The notes under the pieces: generated by a model
Database searches by the model: none
The model's input: only the letters and a program-made list of their open reading frames with translations
What the model was told of the DNA's origin: nothing
Assembly: GCA_038373865.1 (NCBI GenBank)
Contig: JAXGGA010001627.1
Span: forward strand, 62,001-126,000
Length of the DNA: 64,000 nt
Direction of reading: 5' to 3'
DNA from: Uloborus plumipes
Taxonomy: Eukaryota > Arthropoda > Arachnida > Araneae > Uloboridae
Position numbers and translations under genes: made by a program
Shown here: piece by piece, positions 11,835 to 23,640 of the stretch
How the letters are laid out: each line of letters opens with the position of its first letter
Position numbering within the stretch: position 1 is the stretch's first letter

Positions 11835-13965
11835 CAACGCAGGTTTATCGAGACAAAAATATGAAATTCTTCGATATTTTCGAAACGATTAAAAAAGAAA
11901 CAATTCATATGCTACTAAAATGTTCAGTGCAGATGAAGCCGGTCTTTTTACTGTCCAAAAGCCCCAAAATATATTAACGTATATAGGTAAACACCAGGCT
12001 GGAGCAGTAATGAGTGGTGAACATGGTAGAAACACAATGGTTATTTGTTGCATGAGTGCAACAGAATAGCAAACTCCCCATGCTTATTTTCAAAAGATTA
12101 CGTTCCATGTATAAGTTTATCGTAAAAGCTTCCCTGGAGAGCAATATGCTTGTTCAAAAAAAAGGTTGGATCACAAACGATAATTCACACAATTGATACA
12201 TTTCATCAAAACTGTTAAGACAAGCAATGTAAAAAGAATGTCCTTCTATTAATGGATAGGCACAGCACTTACATAAAGAACATTGATGCAATAAACTTGG
12301 CTAACGAAAACGATGTAATAATGCTTTCTCTTTAAGCACATCATGCACGTATATGTGGTCTTTATTCAGTCTGTCTACATATTTTGAATCGAGCATGTGA
12401 TACATGGATGCGAGAACATCTAATGAAATCCATCAGTGGCGGCTCGTGACTCTCAAACTTGGGGGTGCTGCAATTTTTTTAATTTAACAAAAATGAATGC
12501 GTATGTCAATACGTTAAAAAAAATGTTTTTAACGCACCAATATTGAAATAATAATCATTGAACATGTTAATTTATATTTATTCAATTTAAACAAATGAGC
12601 AAAAAATACATAAACACTTTCTAATTATTTAAAAACAAAGCACATGTTCCTATCTCTTTTTTTTTTTTTTTTGCAAATTCTTTTTTAACTTTTTCATTAA
12701 AGTTTTTGATATTATTGATCAAACTTGTTTCGAGTGAATGTCTTTGTTAAATTTTCTCTGGTACGAGAACTTTCTATTCGTCGAAGTGTGAGCAATGTTA
12801 AAATCCGAAACGGCCACTTTTTATTTCAATATCATTATTTTCGGACAAAGATAACAGTAAAAAAGAAATACCCGCCAAATTCTCAACACTCATCGTTTCA
12901 TTCACTACTTTTGTTGAAAAATATTTAGTTTGAAACAGCAAATGATACAGAAGCGAAAAAGAAATATTCAGCATGCGTATGCGAGTAATCGGTTGCTAAA
13001 GCATCACAGGGAGCTGCACCGGTTGCAGCCCACAGCGCTGTTGAAAAATCCTACTCCCGATTGACCGCACGTCACGCTGAGCATGCGTAGAAAGCTTTTC
13101 AGCACGTTCAAAGGAGCTACTCGCTGTGCAGCGCCTTACGGAGGAAAGTAGGAGAATTTTTTTTCGCACTTTAGTTGAGGAGGCCGTAAGATTGACTTCA
13201 CAGATAATTTAATGGCGTGCGTTTGTGTGTGTGTGTAACGTAATCTCCTTCGATGACCAACTATGAATTTTGTGTGATTTATATTCACTCAGGAGCAGAA
13301 TGAAATAAAAATGTGAATGAAACAATAACTTAAAAGCGTATTTTTTGGAAAAACTACTGGGGGTGCTGCAGCGCCGCAGCGCCTATGGACGAGCCGCCAC
13401 TGAAATCCATTATCAAATATCGCATAGGAGAACTGTGTTGTAACTCTTATGGGCAAACCGCAATCAAGGCCATTGCAAATGCTGTGAGTTGATTCTAAAG
13501 AACAGGAGTTTGACCTGTTAATTGACATGTGTTTAATGACATTGACTGCAGTAGAATTAGAGGCAAGTAGTCCAGATAAAATTACTCAAAGTGAACATGT
13601 TACATGTTCGGTGTTAGTTGTACACCATGTACAAGAACTAGCTACGACTTAAATTAGCACAAGTTCTGCAGATTAGGCGGATAGTTCTCATCAAAAAATG
13701 ATTGCCAACTCTAACTATGATTTTTTAAAGCCGGCTCACGTATCACCTTTGCCTAAAAAAATAGAAGGAACAAAAAGGAAGGCTATCTCAGAGCAATCAT
13801 TCTTACGCCGTATAAAAGAGGCATAGAGCGGAAAAAGTCACACAAGAAGAAGCAAGAAACTGCACAAAACAATTGTTATTGCAATATTTGTCATAGAGAT
13901 GAAGTACAAAACATGATTAAGTGTATGAAATGCCATCGGCCAGCTTATCAACACTGCCTAAATGA
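11835..13965 (+). pseudogene. Decayed pogo/Tigger-like transposase with C-terminal zinc finger
   Basis: Translating the plus strand in shifting frames gives, in order: FFDIFETIKKE; FSADEAGLFTVQKP from 11923, resembling the first catalytic D region (xDETGL...VQKP); GEHGRNTMVICCMSA, then a stop at 12067; NLANENDVIMLSL near 12290, resembling the LLSLPPHTSH region; then, after the hAT insertion, IGELCC and QTAIKAIANAVS; and finally CNICHRDEVQNMIKCMKCH near 13880, a Cys/His finger like the PHD-type tails of arthropod pogo transposases. Stops and frameshifts are numerous and the N-terminal DNA-binding part was not recognised. It is not functional. The family call rests on remembered motif order, not on a search. 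Confidence 0.8.
12434..13402. mobile_element. hAT-type element nested in the pogo element, TSD AAATCCAT
   Basis: The TIRs are CAGTGGCGGCTCGTG at the left and CGAGCCGCCACTG at the right, and the 8-bp TSD AAATCCAT is perfect (12426-12433 and 13403-13410). Subterminal sequences share GGGGGTGCTGCA. The 969-bp body has no recognisable transposase, so it is non-autonomous. It interrupts the transposase remnant of the pogo element and is therefore younger. Confidence 0.93.
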
Positions 13966-14434
13966 GGCCGAAGCAAAAGAAATTCTATTGCAAATCCTGG
14001 AAATAAGCTGTATAGTTCAAGTATCAATTATTCTACGATTTCCTGGTACGGTCCAATTTAGGAAGCACATGGTTTAATTTAGGCGCATATATTCCTAAAT
14101 TGGACTTTTGCAACTTTTTATAAGATACTTTTTTAAAAAATAATTTTCATATTTTCAGAAAATTGAAGCTCCTAGGTCGGTTCTTGATTAAATTTAGCTT
14201 ACGATGCCCTATTTTTTATTTCTGTTTTGCTTCCCATTGAGCGACACAGGCCTCCTGTTCTTAGGGGGTCCAATATAGGCGGTCTTCCCCTAGCACTACT
14301 CGCGAGAAAACGTTTGTCTGGTGCATACAAAGGTTGAATATAGCGCTCTTATAACATTGGTGCATAATTATAAAAGATTTTTTTACGAATTACTTTGTCT
14401 TTCTTTGATGAGGAATGAAATTATACATATGGTG

Positions 14435-14670
14435 GGGTTACAAGTGAAACACACTAAGTCAAAATTATTCATTTTCAGATTTTTAGTTTATCTTACACAC
14501 AAAAATGAGCTGTTTCTACTGGTGAAACCCACTAACTCATATCTTTATTATGCAATGCTGTACTAGTGAAACACACTAAGTCGTATAATTAATGATAATT
14601 ATTAATGCCCTACCAAAATGCATATCTCAAAATCATGTTTTTTGACTTAGTGTGTTTCACTTGTAAGCCC
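14435..14670. mobile_element. Short MITE with GTGAAACACACTAAGTC repeats
   Basis: The ends are inverted copies over about 30 bp: GGGTTACAAGTGAAACACAC at the left and its near-complement at the right. A further copy of GTGAAACACACTAAGTC occurs inside near 14567 and a diverged one near 14521. The 236-bp unit has no ORF. No clear TSD could be set, so the superfamily is open. Confidence 0.65.
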
Positions 14671-14776
14671 ACGATATAATACAGTAATAACCTGTAAATC
14701 GCCATTTTTGGACTTATTGTTTTTCAGGTGCTTGGCACAAATTGGGAAAATATAGAAAAAAAAATACATTGATTAA

Positions 14777-15354
14777 CAGTGATGGAAGCAGAAATTAATT
14801 TTTGGGGGGTGCAATTTATAGAAATATCAATTGGTTGACGCTAAACAAATACCGTACTTCATCTTTCTTCTTCAATTTAAATTTAAACTGTTCTGATAAT
14901 GATTTTTTTTAACGAAGTAACAATAAATTACAAGAATAAATACTCTTTAAGAATAATGAAGATATATTGAGAAAAAATATTTACACCAGCCAAAATTGAT
15001 GAAATGTTCATTGCGAGTATATTCAAAGATAGCATAAAAATTCTAATTCTATCTTACTTGAACTGTCTTTTTAGATGCTAGGCAACCCTACACTTTTTCT
15101 TTTACTATTTCACGTCTAAAAATAGCATCACTTATCACTTATAACCCTAGAAAGAAGCATATAATATTACAACATTTGATATTTTTTTCAAGTATTTTTC
15201 AATGTTCATGAAAGGCGTATTTTGAAATCTAGCCCTCTTTTCCAACCATCCATCTTGGATTTGAGCATTTTGAAAATTTCAGAACTTGATGCTACTGTCT
15301 GTAATAATATAAAGCAAAATCCTTTAGCACCCACCTCCTTTGGGTACACCACTG
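14777..15354. mobile_element. Possible degenerate hAT MITE
   Basis: The left end CAGTGATGGAAGCAG and the right end GGGTACACCACTG are roughly inverted, and both are followed internally by GGGGTGC-type words as in the hAT MITE at 3918. The flanking 8-mers do not match, so the boundaries or identity may be wrong. Confidence 0.35.
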
Positions 15355-15522
15355 GTAACCAGAAATATTACATTGTGTGTTAGTTTTTGCGGGTTGCACA
15401 GTTTTTTTTTTTTTCAATAAAAATGCATATGGCTCAGGCAGGGCCTGGTTACTTCATGGTTCTCTGAGGGTCTGAGGATGAGGCCGCGGTCCAGCGCTGG
15501 AAAACTTTAGGATTGCTATTAA

Positions 15523-15722
15523 CCCATTATTGCCTAGCGTCCCTTTTTAGGGACGGTCCAAAAAAAGGTCTGAATTTCCCCAAAATGAACATTTCAACCA
15601 AATAATAGTGTTTAATTAGTACCTTGGTATTGTTTCAATTCGTTAGTAACAGATTGCAGCACATAACCATTGTAAAGTGTGTTCTGTAGCAGTTTTAATA
15701 TGATCTTCATCAAAAATGAAAA
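15523..15722 (+). mobile_element. piggyBac-like MITE, copy A2 (truncated)
   Basis: The left end CCCATTATTGCCTAGCGTCC follows TTAA (15519-15522) and the sequence matches copies A3-A5 for about 200 bp, to the words TCATCAAAAATGA. It then departs into unrelated DNA and the right half is missing. A complete copy (A3) in the same orientation starts only ~300 bp further on. Confidence 0.8.
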
Positions 15723-16025
15723 ATGAATTTTCCAAATGCGAAAAATTTCGTGAATCCAATATTTTCAATACGGGAGACGGTACGTTTGATACACTTCTCA
15801 AATAGTTTTTTGTAGGTTTTGTTTCTAATGTGGTAGAATAAAATAAAATTTCCTATCCGTTTTTCATACTTTTATTAGCTCTATTTTTTTTCACCGAAAA
15901 GAATATCTTTTTAAAAACATTTGAGTAACAATATCAACTTGACCCCTTGGTCAAGTTGGTGCGCAAGTGAGTGAACTGTTATACTAACATAATAAGCAAT
16001 AAAATGAAGTTCTTGTGAGTTGTTT
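15723..16025. other. Spacer between two piggyBac-like MITEs, with a small hairpin
   Basis: The spacer is AT-rich and matches no other repeat I could identify. It contains a perfect 10-bp stem, CAACTTGACC-CCTT-GGTCAAGTTG (15935-15958). Confidence 0.5.
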
Positions 16026-16029
16026 TTAA

Positions 16030-16548
16030 CCCATTAATGCCTAGCGTCCCTTTTAAGGGACGGTCCAAAAAAGGGTCTGGGTCTGAATTTCCCCAAAATG
16101 AACATTTCAACCAAATAATAGTGTTCAATTAGTACCTTGGTATTGTTTTAATTCGTTATTAATAGAATGCAGCACATAAGCATTGTAAAGTATGTTCTAT
16201 AGCAGTTTTAATATGATCTTTATCAAAAATGACATCGTTCGCAATCTCAAGAAAAAAAAGCTAAGTTTTCAAAGTTATTCCCAGCTTCCCAGTTTATGTT
16301 AATTGCTGATTTTATTTCTTCTTATAAAATGTCTTTTTAAATATTATATCTTAAGCAGAAAAACATTTTAGTAAAAAAAGTATATACCCTCTGGTGTCTA
16401 TCGTAACTTTTAAGGGAAGATTTTTCTTTCCTTAATAAGAAAATTATTTTTTACATGATATTTTTTTAATTATTTTTCCTGTCCATTAAACACTGTTTGC
16501 AACCAGTATACAAAATATCTTTGGAAAAAAATGTCAGGCATTAATGGG
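16030..16548 (+). mobile_element. piggyBac-like MITE, copy A3 (complete)
   Basis: It starts CCCATTAATGCCTAGCGTCC and ends TGTCAGGCATTAATGGG, with TTAA on both sides (16026-16029 and 16549-16552). At 519 bp it has the same body as A1, A4 and A5 but no ORF for a transposase. The inner tips differ (CTAGCG at one end, CTGACA at the other), so the exact TIR is about 14 bp. Confidence 0.88.
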
Positions 16549-16633
16549 TTAATATATTGTTTTATATTGAAATGACTTTAAATGATTGCACATGCATAAA
16601 TGAATGATTAAGAAATTTTATTAAAATGTGATA

Positions 16634-16793
16634 CAGTGACCGCCGCTTGTATGAATCACGTTTGCTCTAAACATTTTTCACACAAAATAGCGGGTAATTC
16701 AATAAAGCGGCTAATTTAACAAAGTTGGACTTAGTTCTGTTTTTAACGATTTGATTCATAAATGCGGCCGATTTAATTAACCGGTACCCACTG
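16634..16793. mobile_element. Small TA-flanked pogo/Tc1-like MITE
   Basis: The 160-bp sequence starts CAGTGACCGCCGCTTGT and ends CCGGTACCCACTG, with TA on both sides (16632-16633 and 16794-16795). Inner inverted words such as TGAATCA and GCGGC support it as a palindromic MITE. Superfamily assignment rests on the TA duplication and CAGTG tips. Confidence 0.7.
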
Positions 16794-16795
16794 TA

Positions 16796-19700
16796 CTTCA
16801 TTTTATTTTTGAATATTACTGCTGGTTTATTTTTTGAATCCTTATTTTTTACCACTATTATTTCTTAGATAAAACGTTTACCGTCACTTTCGTACATTGA
16901 ACTTACTGTCTCATCAGAATTAACATATGATAACCATTTTTTGTCAGCCAAATTGGGAAAAATGATGTTTTTTTGAGTTTCTTGTTAGATTTGTATCTAG
17001 TAATAGCATTAAAAAATGTTTTTGACAGTATAAAACAAATTGCGATAGAAAACTCATTGAAAATGCTCTCATGTCACTGGCGAATTTTGCTTCCCGTAAG
17101 ATTGTAGAAAGAAAGTAATTATGATAGTACTAAAAATAATAAATACTTTTAAATAACCTCTTAAACGCGCTTTTAAACTAAATCGGTGCCAGAATAACAT
17201 CATCACTTCAAACAGAATAAAATATGAACAGAACATTTGATGCATCTCTTTTGAAAACTTCAACATTTGTGGACAAGAAGTCTTAATAAAAGAAGATTAT
17301 AGATTAGCTGTGACCACAGTTATTAATACATAATAACTGTTTCTCAAACTCTTATTTTAAGAGGGATAGACAAAAAAGTCATCAAAAATGCATTGCGACA
17401 TTACCACAAACCCGTTAATCCGCCTCTGTGACATGATGAATAACGTAACTCTTCCAGAATTCATGACATCACATTCACGCACAAACACCCATTTTAATTC
17501 AGATAAAAACTTAACAAAGGAGAGAAAAAAACATTAATACGTGAATTATAGTCCTGTTCCCCATTGGTGGAATGGAAGGGTAACCTTCACCACACGTTTA
17601 AAACCAACAAGTGCTTTTGCTCATGAGGAGCGTCAGATAAGATAAGTCAACGGACCTGTAGAACAAATAGCAAGAAAATGCTGTTAGTATGGTACTCATG
17701 CTTACAAGGAGCGTTAAAGAAGCAATAAATAACTCAACGGCAGCTAAAACCATCAGGCATGAAAACGTGCTTTTGTTTCTTTTGCTCATGATCAGTTTGG
17801 AGTTCGCAAGAAAAAGTCACTAGACCAGTGGACCACTTTGCATGTCTGATTCACTTCCACAGTTATTACTTAGTACCTTGAATGGCAATTATTAAAAAGA
17901 AAAGTTTTGGTGAGGATATTAGTGAATGCCTTCAACTGTATTGCTGAAGACGTTGAAGAAGAGTTAACGTTTATTTATCTGTGAATATGCTGAATAATTA
18001 ACCTTTTGAGCACCATTATTTCTGAAGTAAAACATTGATGTTCATGGTGTTTACAAAAAAAGAAGAAGAAAATAAATACAAATGAAATAAAACAAATACA
18101 TCGAATTAAAATTTCAGTTTATTGTTTCAAATATTCACTTCTGTTCTTTTCTGTAACAAACAAGAATTGCACAAAATGTGCGACTTTTTTCTAAATGAAT
18201 TGTTTAGTTTTCCATCTTAAGGAGGAAACAATTTCTGATCACTGTATGAATGATGCACATATTTTAACTTTTATATGCATCATTTTAATACTTATCTCAA
18301 ATAATGAAGCGAAGAGTTGTTCTCTTCTCCTTTTAGTCGCATCTGCATTCGGGGTTGTAATACGATGAGTTAATTATTCTTTTCAAATAAAGTATATTTT
18401 TATTAACCACAGCAAGAGAAAAAAAGATATGTACATTTTATTGCACGTTGTTGAAGAGTATACCTTCTTAGATTTGATGACTTTCTTTTTCGAAAATATT
18501 GAGCTTCATTAAAACGGAACTGATAAAGGAAAATAATAATAGTAAAAAAACACACAAAATAAGAAATAGTTTAAGGAAAAATTGGAAAAGAAAACAAATT
18601 GGGAACGTTTTTGCAGACATTAGCTTTTTACTGAGTGATTATGAAGCGAAAGTTTACGTAATAAAGAGTTGGGTTGCCTTTGTTAACCATCTCGTTTGAG
18701 TTCAAATTATTGCATTTTGCTCTCTCAACTTAGCTTATAGAATTTGTTTTATTTCTCCTTCAGTACCATAACAATCGAATAAATAATGGTGTTGTATTTT
18801 GAAGTCTCATTATGCTAGACTGGTTGGTTTATTTCCACCTTGTGTTTTGCAATGCAGGAAATGAATTTCGTTGAAACTTACCGTAGTTTAATCAAAAACA
18901 AATTCCTGAATAACTTAAGAATTTTGCAAGGTCCGGTAATTGATGGCTGATGAAACGGAGTGTGCTAATTTCGTGATGATTCATAATAAGTCATTGAACT
19001 TTTTTTCTTGAGGGTTTGAGAAATTGAAATAAAGAATGTCCTTGTCCTAGTTTTAGAACAATTTATCAAATATATTTCTGCTTGATGACAACTTTTCAAC
19101 GGAAGTTTTGAATTTCGAGAATTTACCGAGATTCTTTATGCGTAAAATAACTAGTTTTTTTCAGTTATTTCAAAAAGATCTACCCTTAATAACTGAAGCT
19201 ATAACGTTTCATTTATGAATAGTTACTAAATTAAGGCCATTATGATAAAGCGATATTAATTGAATTTATGTCGTGTAGGTACATTATCTTTGCTTTTCAT
19301 AAACCTGTTTGTAAGAGTTTCCCATTTAATAACATCTAAATTTTATTAAAGTTAAATATCCACTCTGAATAATTTGTGGCAGCATGTTTCCGCTATATGC
19401 TAAGGATTTGTTGAGAAATTTAAAGCTATCGATTAATACGTTTCCCCCCCTTTTGTTTCTTAACTCAAAACCAGAGTTATTTATTGCATGAGTTTGGTCC
19501 CAAATATAACGTTTGTAATTATCATTTAAGTAAATTGATAAAGAAAAAGCTGATTTTGTTAATCGTGTATCTGAGTTGAATTTCTTAAAATTGATTGGGA
19601 GCAAATTATTTACTGTTGGGTTCTTAATGTGCCACTGCTGTGCCCAAATATTTGAAATCATGTTAAAATCTTTTTGGCAACTTTGTAACTGTACATTGTT

Positions 19701-20640
19701 ATGTTTTGTTTTTCTGTGAAAAATACCTTATCTAATACATAATACCATTTATGAAGTTATTTGCATTTTGTACAGCAGTTGGGGATCAGAATCAGAATGG
19801 GTTAAATGATTCCCTTTTTTTTTCAGTTCGTTAGCATACCTGTTAGTATAATTGAAGCATATTTATCATCAACTCAAGATTGGTAATAAAAAGACACACG
19901 CAATGTTTGCAATGTTCGCAATGTCGCAAGACGGCAATGTTTGTCCTAAACTCAGTCTCAATATATTTTTTTTCCATTGTAAATTTTACCGCAAGATACG
20001 TTTGAAAATGTTTTGAGGCAAAATAAAAGGTTTGTTAACCATAAGTATTAATGCAACGCTATAACATGAAATAATTTCAACAAATTAATAGTTTTCTCAT
20101 TTGTGATCTTTGTTTATTACAAAAACTTGCGAATCGTACTCGCAGGAAAATAATTTTTAAGTTCATATAATTGGCGGTTTTTGTACTTATCAATAAATAA
20201 GAAATTATTAATTAAAAGAGAGTCAAAAATATTGATACTTCTTCAGCTTTTGTTAACGAAACTCGAGTCCAGCACGCAACCACAAAGTAGCAGGTAAGCA
20301 GAGAAAGGTAGAACCGAAGAAAAAAGAAGTGAAATTTGGCCGTAATTTTCGCTTGATGGTAAATGCTAGAGGGATAGACGGTTTTTCATAGATTTTCTAG
20401 GAATTTCCATCAGCTGCTGTTGTGATCGTAGAATAATTCTTTTATGGTATTCGAACGCTTGTCTATAGCGTCATATACCGGCGCCATTGTAAGTGCTTGA
20501 GGTTAAGACCAGTACTATTGCTGAATGCAATGAAAGGAACCACAGCCAAGCTCTGGGCTACGCATTTCGCAGAAGAAAGAACCATTTAATCTTGCAAATT
20601 ATATTGGACCTGCTCTCATCTACTATCTTCTGTATTTTTG
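16796..20640. other. AT-rich non-coding DNA
   Basis: I find no gene and no bounded repeat in this 3.8 kb. Near 17608-17790 two related stretches occur (GGAGCGTCAGATAAG and GGAGCGTTAAAGAAG, ~71 bp apart), a weak local duplication. Confidence 0.4.
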
Positions 20641-20775
20641 GGAGGGGTTCCCAACCTTTCAGACTCCGCGCCCCCCTTTGAACAGTTTATTGTGGTCCCT
20701 CCCCCCTCCACTATCATACGAAGACAACACAAGTAGTGTAACCAGAAAATGGAAGTTGAAAATAATACTGGTTAG
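20641..20775. mobile_element. Possible hAT end fragment (GGGGTTCCCAACCT)
   Basis: The words GGGAGGGGTTCCCAACCTTT and GCGCCCCCC resemble tips of hAT elements that begin CAGGGGTTCCCAACCT. No right end was identified downstream of the hAT MITE at 20776, so this is a fragment at best. Confidence 0.3.
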
Positions 20776-20970
20776 CAGGGCCCGATTACTGAATAGGCCA
20801 AATAGGCCATGGCCTAGGGCCCCCGCTATTTAGGGGCCCCCAAATGTCTAAAATTGCTCTATAATGTCTAAATTTGTTTTCATCCAGTGCCTAAAATTGT
20901 AAAGCCTCAATACAGGGGCCCCCAAAATAGTATTTGGCCTAGGGCCCCGTGATACCTTAATCAGGCCCTG
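20776..20970. mobile_element. hAT-type MITE (CAGGGCC family), TSD CTGGTTAG
   Basis: It starts CAGGGCCCGATTACTGAATA and ends TAATCAGGCCCTG. The 8-bp TSD CTGGTTAG is perfect (20768-20775 and 20971-20978). Inner palindromes around GGCCTAGGGCCCC lie at both ends. At 195 bp with no ORF, it is the best preserved of three family members in the window. Confidence 0.93.
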
Positions 20971-20978
20971 CTGGTTAG

Positions 20979-22070
20979 TTTAGTTCCAGCTGGTTATTGA
21001 ATAAAAACATAAATATGTTGCCCGAAATTTGGCATTCTTACACATATCTTTTTATTTTGAGAGCATTAATAATAAATCTGAAAATCAAAGAACCAAATAC
21101 AATTTAATTTGAAGTAATCTGGAATCCAGGCGAAGTTAGTTCTATTTTTTCCCCGTCACTTTCACCATATCAATGGGAGAATTGCCACTGTTCGTCATAG
21201 ATAAACTTAAATTTTAAGTTGTAACTGTGACAAGTCTACCGCTGGTTATTTTTAATCCCTTGCTTGATATTTTGGCTGAATATATACATGTAGAATTCGG
21301 TGATGGATACATTTAAATTTCTTTAAAAACCTGAAAAAGCCGATAAATTTGAAACTATCAGTGTGATTATTACAAGCAAAAGTGGAGTAAAAAATAATCC
21401 TGACATGGAATAAATAGGGTGTGAAATAAATCTCCTCCAAACTGAATAATGCTGACAAATTTTCTTGTTCTAAGAATTGTCCGAGAGATTATAATTCAGG
21501 AGACTTCAATCGATGTCGATCCAAATCTTATTTCTTTTCTTAAAACTAAAAAGTGTTGAATAATTGATTAGGTGCATTTTGTTTCTCACGTACATGTGCT
21601 TTTAATGCGAACAGAAAATAACAATAGTAATGTTCTTATTTTTAGTTTTTTCTAAAATCGGACTTCTCTAATTTTCTAAGCAAAAGTTTTGATACTAGGA
21701 AGAAAAAAACACACTTTTTTTTTGGGATAACAGCGATAAGAAAAGAAGAAAGTGCGACAAGGCGGAAGATGAAATGACAAGAAAAGAAATAGAGAGAGAC
21801 TTCATCTAGAAATCTTCTTGATCTTGATACCATAGGGAATTGTCATCGTGGAAGCAAATGCACTTTGACTTGGAGTGTGCTTCTTATTGGGTGCTGAAAA
21901 AATTTCTAGTGATGGCGGGCAATGGAAGTTAAAAATTGAAATATAATTTCAGCAGCTTTTTTCAAAGCTGTATGTGGACTTATCAAGATCTTAATAGGGA
22001 TTAAATATTTTTCTTATTTCTTTGAAAATTAGTTCTTAACATTGGTTGGTTGCCGCTTAATAGACCTTGT
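20979..22070. other. AT-rich non-coding DNA
   Basis: No gene, RNA or paired repeat was identified between the two hAT MITEs. Confidence 0.35.
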
Positions 22071-22078
22071 GTAACAAC

Positions 22079-22367
22079 CAAGGGCGGATCCAGAAATGTT
22101 CCAAGGGAGGGGCGATTGAGTTTTTTTTCTTACTTGCCCATTTTTTTCTCCATGCACCCTCGTTAACACATGTTGGTTACAAAGTTTTGGTCTTCCATTT
22201 CGAAAAATTTCCAGATCAGAGCTCCGAATCCTCACCCTTTCTCTTAATATCATCAAAAATCAACTAAAACTGCCTTTTTTGAACTTCAAAATCTAAGAAC
22301 CGCTGTGGAAGAGTCCCTCAAGGGAGGGGCGATCGCCCCCATCGCCCCTCCCTTGTATCCGCCCTTG
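22079..22367. mobile_element. hAT-type MITE (CAAGGGCGGAT family), TSD GTAACAAC
   Basis: The left tip CAAGGGCGGATCCAG and right tip GTATCCGCCCTTG are inverted, and the TSD GTAACAAC is perfect (22071-22078 and 22368-22375). Each side continues with CCAAGGGAGGGGCGAT or its complement, so the long TIR is imperfect. The 289-bp element has no ORF. A truncated relative lies at 46082. Confidence 0.92.
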
Positions 22368-22525
22368 GTAACAACTAAAATATTGATAAAATATTTAGAA
22401 TTACAGCTTTTAGAATTACAAGTAAAAAATCATTAACAGCTGAATTCTTAAGCATGATGTGTAGTTTAGAGAAAATTGTCTAAGACACAGTGTTCTTCGA
22501 AAATCTTCAATATTATTTATGGGTA

Positions 22526-22896
22526 CTCTGCAAAAAATGAGCTGTTGTTGTTACGGTATAATACTGGCATCCGAGGTTCTAATTTAAAACGGTAAAATGC
22601 ACAGTAATAAACAGTAAAACTAGCAATTTTTGTTTATTGCCTTAAAATTTAGCTGTATTATACTGTAAAAACAACAGTATAATATTGACAGCAGAGGTAC
22701 CAGTTTAAACTGTAAAAACTGTAAAAGTAAACTGTAAAATTAGTAATTTTACAGTTTATCACTGCAAAATTGCTATTTTAGTTTAGCACTGTAAAATTAG
22801 TAATTTTACAGTTTTTTACTGTAAAATTAACCATTTTTAGTTTATTATTATAAAATTAGCTGCATTTTACTGTAAACAACATTCATTTTGAACATT
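22526..22896. mobile_element. Family B MITE, copy 2
   Basis: The sequence from CTGCAAAAAATGAGCTGTTG to ACATTCATTTTGAACATTGC has the family's internal chain of ACTGTAAAATTAGTAATTTTACAG words and the central GGTACCAGTTTAAACTG. The tips are eroded and no clear TA duplication remains. Confidence 0.72.
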
Positions 22897-23139
22897 GCAG
22901 CAATCAGTGCTGTAGTTGGGAAAAATATTTTGGGTAACTCATCTTGGGGGGGTTGGGGGTTGGGGTCTTGGGTTTCAAACCTAATTACCTTACATTTGTG
23001 CAGTAAAAAACATATATTTCTGGGGGTGGCCTTTTCCCACTGCGCCATAACTACAGCACTGGGATCAGCACGGAATTTTCAATTACATAAAATATCAAGG
23101 AACATGATGGCGCCTGCGGTGTAACCGACTCCGTTGTAT
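22897..23139. other. Non-coding spacer
   Basis: Contains a G-rich run GGGGGGGTTGGGGGTTGGGG near 22946. No gene seen. Confidence 0.35.
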
Positions 23140-23640
23140 ATACTGAGGCGTGGCCTGTAATGGGTCTCTACCGTTTTTATTTGTGTGGATATTCCCAAAA
23201 ACCGTCCATGTAATCGTTCTTCTACCTTGGTTTGAGACCCTCAGAAGCTGCCAACCTTTCCCAGAAGCACCCCGTTAAAATCCATCCCGCTTGTAAAAAC
23301 GATGCGTGGCGCCATCCTCCAGCCTCCTCGCTCGTGTTTTGACCAGGAGGCAAACACTGGATGACTGTGATTATTAAAGAAAACGTCCTTCTGCTTGCCA
23401 GGGGGATGCGAGGGCCAAACCGTATAATGATGGAGTACTTTTCCCTTTTATCTTTTGCTTTTATTTCTGCTTCTTGACGAGCCCCTCTTTCTGGTGTGTC
23501 GCTCCGGGCACTCGGCTTCTTGTAGAAGACTGGCTCCTGCCCATTTTTATTGAACCTGGCGAAGCATTTAATTTTGAAAGGACGGACGACTTGCTTCTTG
23601 TAAAATGGGATGGCAGCTCTCCTTTGGCCATAGCCGTCCT
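23140..23640. promoter_or_regulatory. Candidate regulatory island
   Basis: The segment has no recognisable repeat and is richer in G+C than its flanks, with evenly used sequence such as GGGGGATGCGAGGGCCAAAC. It may be conserved non-coding DNA. No splice-flanked or long ORF supports an exon. Confidence 0.25.

Larger units (their letters stand above)
11166..14290 (+). mobile_element. pogo/Tigger-type DNA transposon (decayed), split by a hAT element
   Basis: The TIRs are GGGGAAGACCGCCTATATTG at the left (11166) and the exact complement at the right end (to 14290), flanked by TA at 11164-11165 and 14291-14292. TA duplication fits Tc1/mariner/pogo elements. The interior holds remnants of a pogo/Tigger (DDE_1, Jerky-like) transposase and its C-terminal zinc finger. 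Without the 969-bp hAT insertion and one TSD, the element would be about 2.15 kb. An internal copy of TTCCTATATTGGACCG around 11560 repeats the TIR motif. Confidence 0.88.

Noticed and set aside
14777..15354. Confident hAT call from CAGTG...CACTG tips
   Set aside because: Flanking 8-mers do not match and the tips pair poorly, so it is listed only as a low-confidence feature.
17598..17789. 63-codon hydrophobic minus-strand ORF with two similar segments (TLLVSMST and TLLMSKST)
   Set aside because: The similarity comes from a short DNA duplication; no start context, neighbours or family support a membrane peptide.
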